Shown here piece after piece: positions 43,757 through 54,341 of a stretch of 64,000 bases of DNA; the stretch's first letter is position 1; each line of letters begins with the position of its first letter. Under the pieces are notes generated by a model. It did not search any database. It was given only the letters and a program-made list of their open reading frames with translations, and was not told where the DNA came from. The position numbers were made by a program, and so were the translations under genes. The DNA lies in NCBI RefSeq assembly GCF_024138395.1, contig NZ_JAMYDU010000001.1:186001-250000 (forward strand), in the 5' to 3' direction. Origin of the DNA: Pseudomonas mandelii (GTDB lineage Bacteria; Pseudomonadota; Gammaproteobacteria; Pseudomonadales; Pseudomonadaceae).

Positions 43757-45590
43757 AGTCGTCTGACTGGCGCAATCGCTTGTAAAGGGTGTTGCGACTA
43801 ACCCCGAGCCTGCGGGCCAAATGGGAAATATTCCCCCCAGCCGCCTGCAACTGCCGATTCAATTCCTCGGCATCATTCAAATCAACCACTATCGGCTCCG
43901 GCGAATCCACCGGCTCCATCTCCAGATCGACAAAAAAATCATCCGGCAAATGCTCCAGCCGCACGGGTTGTTCCTCGGCCATCGCCAGCGCCACCTGCAT
44001 CACACTGCTGACCTGGCGCAAATTTCCCGGCCACGGATGACGATTGAACAGCGCCATCACTTCACGGCTCAAGCCAGCCCATTGGCTCGGTTCGCGGTGC
44101 TGGTCCCACAGCCGTTTGAACAGCGCTTCTTTATCGCTGCGTTCCCGTAGCGGCGGCAGTTCCAGGGTCAAACCACCGATCCGGTAATACAAATCCTCAC
44201 GAAACCGCCCCAGCTGAACCTGCTCGCGCAACGAGCGGTTGGTCGCTGAAATGATCCGAATGTCTACCGGGAACAACTCGCTGCTTCCTACCGGTTGCAC
44301 ACAACGTTCCTGCAATACCCGCAGCAACCGGGCCTGGGTCGGCAGCGGCATATCGCCGATTTCATCGAGGAACAGGGTGCCTTTGTCGGCCTTGCGGATC
44401 AGCCCGATGCTGCCTTTCTGGTTGGCGCCAGTGAACGCACCTTTCTCATAGCCAAACAGCTCGGATTCCACCAGTTCGGCGGGGATCGCCGCACAGTTGA
44501 CGGCAATGAACGGCTGTTTGCTGCGTGAACTGGCCTGGTGCAGGGCTTTGACGAAGACTTCCTTGCCGACTCCGGTTTCCCCATGGATCAACAGCGGAAT
44601 GTCCTTTTCCAGCAAGCGTTCAGCCTGGCGCACGGCTTTTTCTACGCGGCTGTCGCCAAAATGCAGGGTGTTGAGGCTGATCGCGGCGGGTGCCGCCACG
44701 GTGGCTTCGGCAAACACTCGGGCTTGAATCGGTGCTTGTTTTGGCCGTTTCAGCAGACATTGAAAGCGGTTGCGCCCCGAGGCTTGCAGGGCAAACGGCA
44801 GGCCGTCCGGCTGGTTCAGCAGTTCCAGCAATGAGACTTTGAACAGGCTTTCGACGCTGACCCGCGTCAGACTGATGCCCAGCAGGTTATCGGCCCGGCG
44901 ATTAGCCGACAGCACCTGACCGGTTTCATCGAAAATCAGCAACCCGGCCCATTGGCTGTCGAGGTTATTCAGCCCGGTATTGAAGGTCAGTTGGAAATGC
45001 TGGCCGTGGAACAGGTTGAGGATCAGCCGGTTCTCCACGGTTTGGCTCATCATCTTGACCATGCCCAGGGTATGGGATGGCGGCAGGTAGCTGTCGCTGG
45101 ACACATCCAGCACCGCGATCACTTTGCGCTCGGCATCGAAAATCGGCGCGGCGGAACCGGTCATGAAGCGATTGGCCTTGAGAAAATGTTCATCGTGCTC
45201 GATGTGCACCGCCTGCTCGCAGGCCAACGCGGTGCCGATCGCATTGGTGCCGCTGCAACGTTCCATCCAGCTGGCGCCGGCGCTGAAACCGCGAGTCAGG
45301 CTCGGCTCGATGAAACGCTGGGTACCCCAGGACGTCAGCACCTGGCCCTGATTGTCGGCGAGCATGATCAGGCAATTGGAGTTGCTGAGGATGTTCTCGT
45401 AATACGGCAGGACTTCCTGATGGGTGGTCTGCACCAGTGAATGCTGGCTCTCCAGCAACTGGGCGATGCCATCGGCGGGTAGCTGATCGAACGCTGGCGC
45501 GCTCTGATGATCGAGCCCGAACGCGCGGCAGCGGGACCAGGAGTCCTGGATGATGGCGTCGTGGGAGAGCGGCGGGGCAGGTGCGGCCAT
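43755..45590 (-). CDS. AcoR-like sigma-54-dependent transcriptional activator
   Basis: A 611-residue enhancer-binding protein. Order: GAF-type sensor region (about 30-230), AAA+ domain with Walker A GETGVGKE, GAFTGA loop (GYEKGAFTGA), and a C-terminal Fis-type helix-turn-helix (GGNISHLARRLGVSRNTLY). The frame opens at ATG 45641, but that codon directly abuts a palindromic repeat with no ribosome site, so MAAPAPPL at 45590 is preferred. Divergent from the ABC operon, which has a sigma-54 promoter and TGTTCA boxes. The alternative start would add 17 residues. Confidence 0.9.
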   Translation of the reverse strand: MAAPAPPLSHDAIIQDSWSRCRAFGLDHQSAPAFDQLPADGIAQLLESQHSLVQTTHQEVLPYYENILSNSNCLIMLADNQGQVLTSWGTQRFIEPSLTRGFSAGASWMERCSGTNAIGTALACEQAVHIEHDEHFLKANRFMTGSAAPIFDAERKVIAVLDVSSDSYLPPSHTLGMVKMMSQTVENRLILNLFHGQHFQLTFNTGLNNLDSQWAGLLIFDETGQVLSANRRADNLLGISLTRVSVESLFKVSLLELLNQPDGLPFALQASGRNRFQCLLKRPKQAPIQARVFAEATVAAPAAISLNTLHFGDSRVEKAVRQAERLLEKDIPLLIHGETGVGKEVFVKALHQASSRSKQPFIAVNCAAIPAELVESELFGYEKGAFTGANQKGSIGLIRKADKGTLFLDEIGDMPLPTQARLLRVLQERCVQPVGSSELFPVDIRIISATNRSLREQVQLGRFREDLYYRIGGLTLELPPLRERSDKEALFKRLWDQHREPSQWAGLSREVMALFNRHPWPGNLRQVSSVMQVALAMAEEQPVRLEHLPDDFFVDLEMEPVDSPEPIVVDLNDAEELNRQLQAAGGNISHLARRLGVSRNTLYKRLRQSDD

Positions 45591-45641
45591 GGCAGTCGAT
45601 CTCTGAGCATTATTATTTTTGTTATGAGTAACGCGATTCAT

Positions 45642-45773
45642 GTAGCAGCTGGCGAAGCCTGCGTTCGGCGACGAAGTCGTCGTGAAATCGAGCGTCGCGG
45701 TGTATCAGGATGACCATGCAAACAGGTTTTACGACGACTGCGTCGCCGAACGCAGGCTTCGCCAGCTGCTACA
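45642..45773. repeat. Family C palindromic element, copy 2
   Basis: Starts TGTAGCAGCTGGCGAAGCCTG and ends with the inverse arm 'ggcttcgccagctgctaca'. It abuts the upper alternative start of the sigma-54 activator gene. Confidence 0.9.
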
Positions 45774-45825
45774 CAGGATCGCGTGGAATCGAGTATTCGT
45801 GTCGCTAAAAGCATCCGTAGAGTGT

Positions 45826-45895
45826 TGTTCACTATTGTTCATTGTCAATCATTGAACTGTTCAAATGTTCATCCGCGGTTGTTCATTTCTGTTCA
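45826..45895 (+). promoter_or_regulatory. Array of six TGTTCA boxes, probable activator (UAS) sites
   Basis: TGTTCA occurs at 45826, 45836, 45858, 45866, 45880 and 45890, with outer pairs spaced exactly ten bases. An inverted TTGAAC (45852-45857) is also present. The array lies about 90-160 bases before the sigma-54 start site, the normal range for enhancer-binding proteins. Confidence 0.7.
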
Positions 45896-45959
45896 GCAAG
45901 GAACGCGATTTTTATCCCATTTGAAGGAATTTCAAGTCAGATCAACCGCTTGGAGTTTC

Positions 45960-45975
45960 TGGCACGAATGTCGCT
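45960..45975 (+). promoter_or_regulatory. Sigma-54 promoter of the ABC operon
   Basis: TGGCACG-AATG-TCGCT, one mismatch from the -24/-12 consensus TGGCACG-N4-TTGCW. It predicts a start near 45987, 33 bases before the first ATPase gene. Confidence 0.85.
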
Positions 45976-46019
45976 GTAGTGCTCTGGTCGCTTGACTCCA
46001 ATAATAAAAAGGCCGAGCC

Positions 46020-47114
46020 ATGTCACTAATCCTGGAGCACGTCAGCCGTACCGTCGAGGGTCAGACCTGGATCGACGATGCGTGCCTAAACTTCGAACCC
46101 GGATCGTTCAACGTTTTGCTCGGTCGCACGCTGTCCGGCAAAACCAGCCTCATGCGCCTGATGGCCGGTCTGGATAAACCCGACAGCGGCCGCATCCTGA
46201 TGAACGGCGTCGATGTCACTCAGCGCCCGGTGCGTTTGCGCAATGTGTCGATGGTCTATCAGCAGTTCATCAATTACCCGACCATGACGGTGTTCGAGAA
46301 CATCGCCTCGCCGCTGCGTCAGTCCGGTGTTTCCAACGAGCTGATCCAGAGCAAAGTGCTGGAAACCGCGAAGATGCTGCGCATCGAGAAATTCCTCCAG
46401 CGTTATCCTTTGGAACTCTCCGGCGGCCAGCAACAGCGCACGGCCATGGCCCGGGCGCTGGTCAAGGACGCCGAGCTGATTCTGTTCGACGAGCCGCTGG
46501 TCAACCTTGACTACAAACTGCGCGAAGAGCTGCGCCAGGAAATGCGCGAGCTGTTCAAGGCCCGGCACACCATCGCGATTTACGCCACCACGGAACCTAA
46601 TGAAGCCTTGGCCCTGGGCGGCACCACCACGATTCTTCATGAAGGTCGGGTGATTCAAAGCGGCAAGTCCTCCGAGGTGTATCACCAGCCGCAAACGGTG
46701 CTGGCGGCGGAGCTGTTCTCCGAGCCGCCGATCAATCTGATGCCGGGGCGCATCGCCGGTAACGAAGTCAGTTTCGCCAATTTTGTGCACTTCCCATTGA
46801 ACGTCGATCTGCGGCCGGTGGGCGAGGGCGAGTTCCGTTTCGGCGTGCGCCCCAGCCATATTTCGCTGGTGCCGAGCAACGACGACGATCTGGAACTGGC
46901 GGTGACCGTCGAGGTGGCCGAGATCAGTGGTTCGGAAACCTTCCTGCACGTGCGCAACGAGTATTTCCTGCTGGTGCTGCACTTGCCGGGTGTTCACGAA
47001 TACGACGTCGACGCGCCGATTCGCATCTATATCCCGACCCATAAACTGTTTGTGTTCGATAGGCAGGGGCGGCTGGTTCAGGCGCCCGGTCGCCGCATTG
47101 CGAGGGTTGCCTGA
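46020..47114 (+). CDS. ABC transporter ATPase 1, glycerol-type importer (GlpS-like)
   Basis: A 364-residue ATPase with Walker A GRTLSGKTS, signature LSGGQQQRTAMARAL, Walker B LILFDEPLVNLD and a C-terminal TOBE/MalK-like domain. In place of the usual switch-His motif it has ATTEPNEAL, so this site lacks the typical His and may be degenerate. Together with the second ATPase it forms a heterodimer, as in the rhizobial glycerol transporter GlpSTPQV. First gene of the operon. Confidence 0.85.
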   Translation: MSLILEHVSRTVEGQTWIDDACLNFEPGSFNVLLGRTLSGKTSLMRLMAGLDKPDSGRILMNGVDVTQRPVRLRNVSMVYQQFINYPTMTVFENIASPLRQSGVSNELIQSKVLETAKMLRIEKFLQRYPLELSGGQQQRTAMARALVKDAELILFDEPLVNLDYKLREELRQEMRELFKARHTIAIYATTEPNEALALGGTTTILHEGRVIQSGKSSEVYHQPQTVLAAELFSEPPINLMPGRIAGNEVSFANFVHFPLNVDLRPVGEGEFRFGVRPSHISLVPSNDDDLELAVTVEVAEISGSETFLHVRNEYFLLVLHLPGVHEYDVDAPIRIYIPTHKLFVFDRQGRLVQAPGRRIARVA

Positions 47115-48207
47115 TGGCTGAAATCCGTTTGCAGAACCTTGCTCATAGCTACACCCCAACGCCGACCGGCCCTGAGGATTACGCGATCCGCGAGATGGAT
47201 CACGTTTGGGAACAGGGCGGTGCTTATGCGCTGCTCGGGCCTTCGGGGTGCGGCAAGTCGACCTTGCTCAACATCATTTCCGGGTTGCTCAGCCCGTCCC
47301 AGGGCCAAGTGCTGTTCGACAGCAAAGTGGTCAATGAACTGACCCCGGAAAAACGCAACATCGCCCAGGTTTTCCAGTTTCCGGTGGTCTACGACACCAT
47401 GACAGTGTTCGATAACCTGGCCTTTCCATTGCGCAATCAGGGCATGGACGAGGCGAAAATTCACACCAAGGTGCAGGAAATCGCTGAAGTCCTCGACCTC
47501 CAGGCATTGCTGTACAAGAAGGCGCGCAACCTCACCGCCGATGAAAAACAGAAGGTTTCCATGGGCCGTGGACTGGTGCGCGATGACGTGTCGGCAATCC
47601 TCTTCGATGAACCGCTGACGGTGATCGACCCGCACCTGAAGTGGAAGTTGCGACGCAAGCTCAAGCAGATCCACGAGCAGTTCAACATCACAATGGTCTA
47701 CGTCACCCACGATCAGCTCGAAGCTTCGACCTTCGCCGACAAGATCGCGGTGATGTATGGCGGGCAGATCGTGCAGTTCGGTACGCCTCGGGAGTTGTTC
47801 GAGCGGCCGAGCCACACCTTTGTCGGCTATTTCATTGGCAGCCCGGGGATGAACCTGATCGAGGTCCAGCCACAAGCCGGCGGTGTCGGTTTTGCCGGGA
47901 CTCACTTGCCGTTGTCCGACTCGATGCAGAAACGAATCGCCGAGTCCGAATGGAAAACCCTGAAGGTCGGCATTCGTCCGGAGTTCGTTCATGTGTGGGA
48001 CGAACCCTGTGACGACGCGATGCAGGCACAAGTCGTACACGTTGAAGACCTGGGTACCTACAAAATCATGACCCTGAACCTCGACGGCGCTCCTTTGAAA
48101 GTACGCTTGGCCGAAGATAAACCAGTGCCCGAAGGCACGGCGTACATCAGTTTTCCGGCGCAATGGCTGATGGTCTATGCCGATGATTACCTGCTGGAGG
48201 TCCTGCC

Positions 48208-48211
<4 letters not shown>
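47114..48211 (+). CDS. ABC transporter ATPase 2, glycerol-type importer (GlpT-like)
   Basis: A 365-residue ATPase with complete Walker A GPSGCGKST, Walker B AILFDEPLTVID and switch His in YVTHDQLEA. The signature loop is unusual (LTADEKQKVSMGRGL instead of LSGGQ). The pair thus has one ATPase with a canonical signature but no switch His and one with the reverse. ATG overlaps the previous stop (TGATG). Confidence 0.87.
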
Positions 48212-49074
<863 letters not shown>

Positions 49075-49082
49075 GGCCCGCC

Positions 49083-49883
<801 letters not shown>

Positions 49884-49890
49884 GGAACTG

Positions 49891-50166
49891 ATGATGGAAT
49901 GGATGAGTTGGACGGGTCCCACGGCGGCGTTCTTCAGCGTCATTGCCTTGACTCTGGCGGGCATGACGACCTGGGAGTTGCGTTCGCCGAGTGTCCCTCG
50001 GCGTGGTTTTTTGCCGATTGCCACCACCCGTGGCGATCGGCTGTTTATCGGTCTTCTCGGCAGCGCCTACCTGCATTTGCTGGTAATCGGCGTCACCGAC
50101 TGGAGCATCTGGGTAGCGTTCGCGTTGTCCCTGGTGTGGCTGTTGGCTGTGATGCGTTGGGGCTAG
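49891..50166 (+). CDS. DUF2160-type small membrane protein
   Basis: A 91-residue protein with two predicted membrane segments (about 12-32 and 58-86). DUF2160 proteins of this kind are known next to glycerol-type ABC transporters (GlpU position); their role is unknown. Two in-frame ATGs, 49891 and 49894, both fit the AGGA site at 49883-49886. Lies between permease 2 and the substrate-binding gene, all in one direction. Confidence 0.75.
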   Translation: MMEWMSWTGPTAAFFSVIALTLAGMTTWELRSPSVPRRGFLPIATTRGDRLFIGLLGSAYLHLLVIGVTDWSIWVAFALSLVWLLAVMRWG

Positions 50167-50214
50167 TCGACATCGATCGGCAATGCTGCTCCGAAACTCA
50201 AACAGGAGGTCTCT

Positions 50215-51957
50215 ATGTTCGACAAAAACAATAAGCTGCGACATAGCGTTTCATTGGCAGCCATGTTGGCACTCAGCGGGTTGAGCGCTGCGGCCTGGGC
50301 CGATGCCTATGAAGACGCCGCCAAGAAATGGATTGGCAGCGAGTTCAAACCGTCCACCCTGACCGAAGCCCAGCAGCTCGAAGAGCTGAAGTGGTTCATC
50401 AAGGCGTCCGAGCCGTTTCGCGGGATGAGTATCAAAGTGGTGTCGGAAACCATCGCCACCCACGAATATGAATCCAAGGTGTTGGCCAAGGCTTTCACCG
50501 AGATCACCGGGATCAAGCTGACCCACGACTTGCTGCAGGAAGGCGACGTGGTGGAAAAGCTGCAGACCCAGATGCAGTCGGACAAGAACATCTATGACGG
50601 CTGGGTCAACGATTCGGACCTGATTGGCACGCACTTTCGCTACGGCAAGACCGAATCGATCACCGACCTGATGGCCAACGAAGGCAAGGCCTTCACCTCG
50701 CCGACGCTGGACATCAAAGACTTCATCGGCATCTCGTTCACCACCGCGCCGGACGGCAAGGTCTATCAACTGCCCGACCAGCAGTTCGCCAACCTCTACT
50801 GGTTCCGCGCCGACTGGTTCGAGCGAGCGGATCTGAAAGCGAAATTCAAAGAAAAGTACGGTTATGAACTGGGTGTACCGGTGAACTGGTCGGCCTATGA
50901 AGACATCGCCAAATTTTTCAGCGAAGACGTCAAGGAGATCGACGGCAAGCGCGTCTACGGTCACATGGACTACGGCAAGAAAGACCCGTCCCTTGGCTGG
51001 CGCTTCACCGATGCGTGGTTCTCCATGGCGGGCGCTGGTGACAAAGGTATACCCAACGGCTTGCCAGTGGACGAGTGGGGCATCCGCGTCGAGGATTGTC
51101 ATCCGGTCGGCTCCAGCGTGACCCGCGGCGGCGATACCAATGGCCCGGCGGCGGTCTATGCGACCACCAAGTACGTGGACTGGATGAAAAAATACGCGCC
51201 ACCGGAAGCGGCGGGCATGACCTTCTCCGAATCCGGCCCTGTGCCGTCCCAGGGCAATATCGCCCAGCAGATCTTCTGGTACACCGCGTTTACCGCCGAC
51301 ATGACCAAACCGGGCCTGCCGGTGATGAACGCCGACGGCACGCCGAAATGGCGCATGGCACCGTCGCCAAAAGGTCCGTACTGGGAAGAGGGCATGAAGC
51401 TCGGTTATCAGGACGCCGGCTCCTGGACGTTCCTCAAGTCCACGCCTGAAAAGCAAAAACTCGCGGCCTGGCTGTACGCGCAGTTCGTGACGTCGAAAAC
51501 CGTATCCCTGAAGAAAACCATCGTCGGCCTGACCCCGATTCGCGAGTCGGACATCAACTCGCAAGCCATGACCGACCTGGCACCGAAACTCGGTGGTCTG
51601 GTGGAGTTCTATCGCAGCCCGGCCCGCGTGCAATGGACCCCGACCGGGACCAACGTGCCCGACTATCCTCGTTTGGCGCAACTGTGGTGGAGCCACATCG
51701 CCGAAGCGGCCAGTGGCGAGAAAACGCCACAACAGGCACTGGACGGTCTGGCCAAGGATCAGGATGCAATCTTGACCCGTCTGGAGCGCTCAAAGGCGCA
51801 AGCTACCTGCGCGCCGAAAATGAATCCGGAGCGGGATGCGCAGTACTGGTTCGATCAGCCGGGCGCGCCGAAAGCGAAACTGGCGAACGAGAAGCCTAAA
51901 GGCGAAACCGTGAGCTATGCCGAACTGTTGAAATCGTGGGAGGCGGCGCGTAAGTAA
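50215..51957 (+). CDS. Periplasmic substrate-binding protein, glycerol-type ABC transporter (GlpV-like)
   Basis: A 580-residue exported binding protein, larger than most family-1 binding proteins and similar in length to GlpV of rhizobial glycerol transport. Signal peptide: residues 1 to ~29 (LALSGLSAAAWAD). It has a strong AGGAGGT site at 50204-50210. It captures the substrate for the preceding permeases. Glycerol is inferred from the operon layout (two ATPases, two permeases, DUF2160, large binding protein). Confidence 0.87.
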   Translation: MFDKNNKLRHSVSLAAMLALSGLSAAAWADAYEDAAKKWIGSEFKPSTLTEAQQLEELKWFIKASEPFRGMSIKVVSETIATHEYESKVLAKAFTEITGIKLTHDLLQEGDVVEKLQTQMQSDKNIYDGWVNDSDLIGTHFRYGKTESITDLMANEGKAFTSPTLDIKDFIGISFTTAPDGKVYQLPDQQFANLYWFRADWFERADLKAKFKEKYGYELGVPVNWSAYEDIAKFFSEDVKEIDGKRVYGHMDYGKKDPSLGWRFTDAWFSMAGAGDKGIPNGLPVDEWGIRVEDCHPVGSSVTRGGDTNGPAAVYATTKYVDWMKKYAPPEAAGMTFSESGPVPSQGNIAQQIFWYTAFTADMTKPGLPVMNADGTPKWRMAPSPKGPYWEEGMKLGYQDAGSWTFLKSTPEKQKLAAWLYAQFVTSKTVSLKKTIVGLTPIRESDINSQAMTDLAPKLGGLVEFYRSPARVQWTPTGTNVPDYPRLAQLWWSHIAEAASGEKTPQQALDGLAKDQDAILTRLERSKAQATCAPKMNPERDAQYWFDQPGAPKAKLANEKPKGETVSYAELLKSWEAARK

Positions 51958-51980
51958 TCGTCTGTTATGTGAAACGCGAA

Positions 51981-52008
51981 CGGCACCGAAAGGTGCCGTT
52001 TTGCTTTG
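51981..52008 (+). terminator. Rho-independent terminator of the ABC operon
   Basis: Stem CGGCACC-GAAA-GGTGCCG (51981-51998) followed by TTTTGCTTTG. Confidence 0.88.
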
Positions 52009-52023
52009 TGCCTGATGGGCCGC

Positions 52024-52136
52024 CTTCGCGAGCAAGCCCGCTCCCACAGTTAGCCGTAGGAGTTCCCCAATGGTGTGTTCACTGGAGATCCACTGTGGGA
52101 GCGGCGGTGCGGCGATCCGACTTGCTCGCGATGGCG
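52024..52136. repeat. Degenerate REP-type pair
   Basis: An arm 'cgcgagcaagcccgctcccaca' and a distant inverse with an insertion ('tgtgggagcggcggtgcggcg ... cttgctcgcg'). Confidence 0.75.
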
Positions 52137-52159
52137 TCATTGAAAACGCCACAAACACT

Positions 52160-52474
52160 TCAGGTCAGCGCCGCCAGTTGTTGAACCGTCTCCGGAAAGC
52201 GCTCAACCAGCCGGATCAGCGTTGTCGCCTGAGCATTGGGTTTCGCCCGCCCTTGTTCCCAGTTCTCCAGCGTCCGGGTGTTGGTGCGCAAGTACATCGC
52301 AAACACCGGCCGGGAGAGATTCAGTTGCTGGCGGATGCCGACCACTTCCTCTGCCGTAATCGGCGCCAGTTTGGCCAGTTTTACTTTGTGCGTACGTAGA
52401 GTGATTTTACCTTGGCGCTCATCGGCCAAGGCTTCAAACCCCTCTACCAGCTCGGAAAAAATGTCACGTTTCAT
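52160..52474 (-). CDS. higA: HigA-type antitoxin with C-terminal helix-turn-helix
   Basis: A 104-residue XRE-type antitoxin. The N-terminal part (MKRDIFSELVEGFEALADER) is the family's toxin-contacting region and the C-terminal half is a helix-turn-helix (LSRPVFAMYLRTNTRTLENW). It overlaps the toxin gene by 11 bases and lies downstream of it, the toxin-first order usual for higBA/NadS-type pairs. Confidence 0.85.
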   Translation of the reverse strand: MKRDIFSELVEGFEALADERQGKITLRTHKVKLAKLAPITAEEVVGIRQQLNLSRPVFAMYLRTNTRTLENWEQGRAKPNAQATTLIRLVERFPETVQQLAALT

Positions 52475-52814
52475 CGCTCGTTCTCGCTTTGATTTCTTGA
52501 TAAAGCATTTCTTTAAGCAGTTTTTTCTGTTGTGGCGTCAGATCGTCCTGCTCGTTCTTGCCATACAAGGTAAAGAGCCAGAACTGGTCGAAACCGGACC
52601 ACCAGTAATAAATCACCCTCAGCCCACCGCGCTTGCCCTTGTTTCGCCGCTCATCCACCACTCGAATTTTGCGCAGACCTCCGGTGCCTTCGACGACATC
52701 TCCCGCTTCCGGGTTTTGCAGCAGCTCCTGCTGGAACCGGTGAAACAGATCATCATCCAGGTAGTCACTTCGATGCTTTTGAAATACGGGTAATTCGATA
52801 AAAAGAGCGTCCAT
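52464..52814 (-). CDS. higB: HigB-type RelE/ParE-superfamily toxin
   Basis: A 116-residue toxin of the RelE/HigB2 type; the conserved LRKIRVVDERRNKGKRGG and LRVIYYWW segments carry the basic residues used in mRNA cleavage. Start MDALFIELP at 52814 is chosen; the longer frame opens further upstream without a ribosome site. It is the first gene of the pair with the antitoxin. Confidence 0.85.
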   Translation of the reverse strand: MDALFIELPVFQKHRSDYLDDDLFHRFQQELLQNPEAGDVVEGTGGLRKIRVVDERRNKGKRGGLRVIYYWWSGFDQFWLFTLYGKNEQDDLTPQQKKLLKEMLYQEIKARTSDET

Positions 52815-53115
52815 GTTCTGTACGTTACCTGCGTATATTTCTATCACAAGAATCGAATAGGTCAAGGCTTCTGTTCCTGCCCAATTCGGTCAAGTCGTTA
52901 CGTTAAAGTCGAAGGCAGGATCGGGATGTAGGACGCGGCTGATTCATCCGCGAGGCGATTCTGGATATCGGGGAGGAGAGGGCCGGTTAAACCAAAATTG
53001 CTAAATTTGCGTACCTGGCCATGGGGCGGCGGTGAGCAGCTTTATCGGCTCGGTCATGGCCGTTGAACGATCAGCCGACCGAATGGGTCACGGTGGTGAT
53101 GTTCGAGGTCATTTC

Positions 53116-53304
53116 TCAATCCTGAGGGCCTTCAAAACTATCGATCATGTCATCGGGCAGAGGCACGTCGAAATCGTCAGGAATAACCAGTTTTCCTTTC
53201 ATCGCTCCGATACGCGGGTCAAAGGGTTTTTCCACTGCAAACCGGCGTCCAGAGGCCAAGGCGTCGAAGCCTTCTACCCATTCGGCACAAATATCTCGTT
53301 TCAT
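53116..53304 (-). CDS. Short chimeric antitoxin-like protein
   Basis: A 62-residue protein. The N-terminus MKRDICAEWVEGFDALASGR resembles that of the HigA-type antitoxin ~800 bases away. The C-terminus (GKLVIPDDFDVPLPDDMIDSFEG) looks like the toxin-binding tail of Phd/VapB antitoxins (see DDFDxPLPDD..xxFEG). No HTH domain and no toxin gene are seen beside it. It may be a decayed or orphan antitoxin that could bind a partner encoded elsewhere. The region 52815-53115 holds nothing else I can identify. Confidence 0.5.
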   Translation of the reverse strand: MKRDICAEWVEGFDALASGRRFAVEKPFDPRIGAMKGKLVIPDDFDVPLPDDMIDSFEGPQD

Positions 53305-53570
53305 GGTTCGCGATCGCTCTTGATAGCTGATCTTCGAATTTAACGGCAAATGCCTCCTGCGGGATGTCAGCTATTGCCCACCGCCTTGCAGGTATCTTCC
53401 TGTAAGTGGAAGGGCGATGAAGAGTAAAAAATCACAGCCTGCGGACAGCTCCTACACAGTGCGTATTTCAATTCTGAATGTTTAAAGTTGTGTGGGAAAT
53501 ACAGAACCTTCCCACAATGTTTTCAGGTTGTCCGTCGGACGTCCGCTCTCTAGCCTATGTTCGTCGCTGC

Positions 53571-53855
53571 CAATTCAGCGATCGGGATTAGAACCCCGGA
53601 ACCCCCAATTCAAAAGCCGATACCGAATCCCTACTGGCCAATGCCAGCGAGTCATTGTCCTCGGCTACGGTCATGCTCTGTGACTTCGCCGCTCTGCTGG
53701 AAGGCACGCATCGCAAGACCCTGTTGGGTATTGCGCAAGTGGTCATGTTGGGAGAGTTGGCGGTGAATCAGGCGTTGGATAACGTTGAGCCGGCTGTCGC
53801 CACGACGGATCGCAGTCAACTAAACCAGCCCCCGCAAATTCGGCCAGTCAGTTAA
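53571..53855 (+). pseudogene. Remnant of a DUF6124-like gene with in-frame stop
   Basis: The reading frame encodes PNSKADTESLLANASESLSS and, further on, ALLEGTHRKTLLGIAQVVML, which matches the C-terminal block of DUF6124-like proteins (compare SSEEALVHASDLL in the intact gene at 11.4-11.8 kb). A TAG at 53589-53591 interrupts the frame and no good start with a ribosome site is seen upstream. The remaining region 53350-53570 has nothing I can identify. Confidence 0.6.
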
Positions 53856-53880
53856 GCAATTTCAGCCGCGACGCATTCTT

Positions 53881-54013
53881 TGTAGCAGCTGGCGAAGCCT
53901 GCGTTCGGCTGCGTAGCAGTCGTAAAATCAGAGATCGCGGTATGTCAGGCAGACCGCATCAGCCGGATTCACTACTGCTACGCAGCCGAGCGCAGGCTTC
54001 GCCAGCTGCTACA
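53881..54013. repeat. Family C palindromic element, copy 3
   Basis: TGTAGCAGCTGGCGAAGCCTG and the inverse arm 'caggcttcgccagctgctaca' about 132 bases apart. It follows the DUF6124-like remnant. Confidence 0.9.
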
Positions 54014-54218
54014 GATCGCATTACGGCTTAACTGACTGGCTAAACCCAAAGGTGCCCTTTTTTGTTTGTTAACAAGTCGGTGGCGGCGCCAGACCGAAGG
54101 GTTTGTCGCAATCGATTGAATGGTTTCGTAATGCGGCTTCGAGATTGACTTGTCGGACCATCCTCAGCACTATCCGCCCATGATTTACATACGCCGAATG
54201 AACATGATGTGCCCCTCT

Positions 54219-54306
54219 ATGACCGCCTCTGGCGGGCCATGAGGTCATGCGTGCTTAGAATTTGACGTGTTACCCCAAGCCCCGCCAGAGATGGACGGGG
54301 CTTTTT
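54219..54306 (+). promoter_or_regulatory. Attenuator-like leader upstream of an acetyltransferase
   Basis: A terminator hairpin AAGCCCCG (54277-54284) / CGGGGCTT (54296-54303) with T-run (54302-54306). Upstream, CTCTGGCGGG (54227-54236) is perfectly complementary to CCCGCCAGAG (54281-54290), which overlaps the terminator's left arm. That upstream segment can alternatively form a local hairpin CCGCC-TCT-GGCGG (54223-54235), framed by ATGACC/GGTCAT (54219-54224/54243-54248). The layout fits a switch, but no known riboswitch class is recognised. Confidence 0.5.
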
Positions 54307-54341
54307 AGTTCTCCGTCCGAACATGGCTGACGGAGAGTGAA

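Noticed and set aside
53032..53343. 103-residue plus-strand frame over the mini-antitoxin
   Set aside because: No ribosome site or recognisable domain; antisense to the short antitoxin-like gene.
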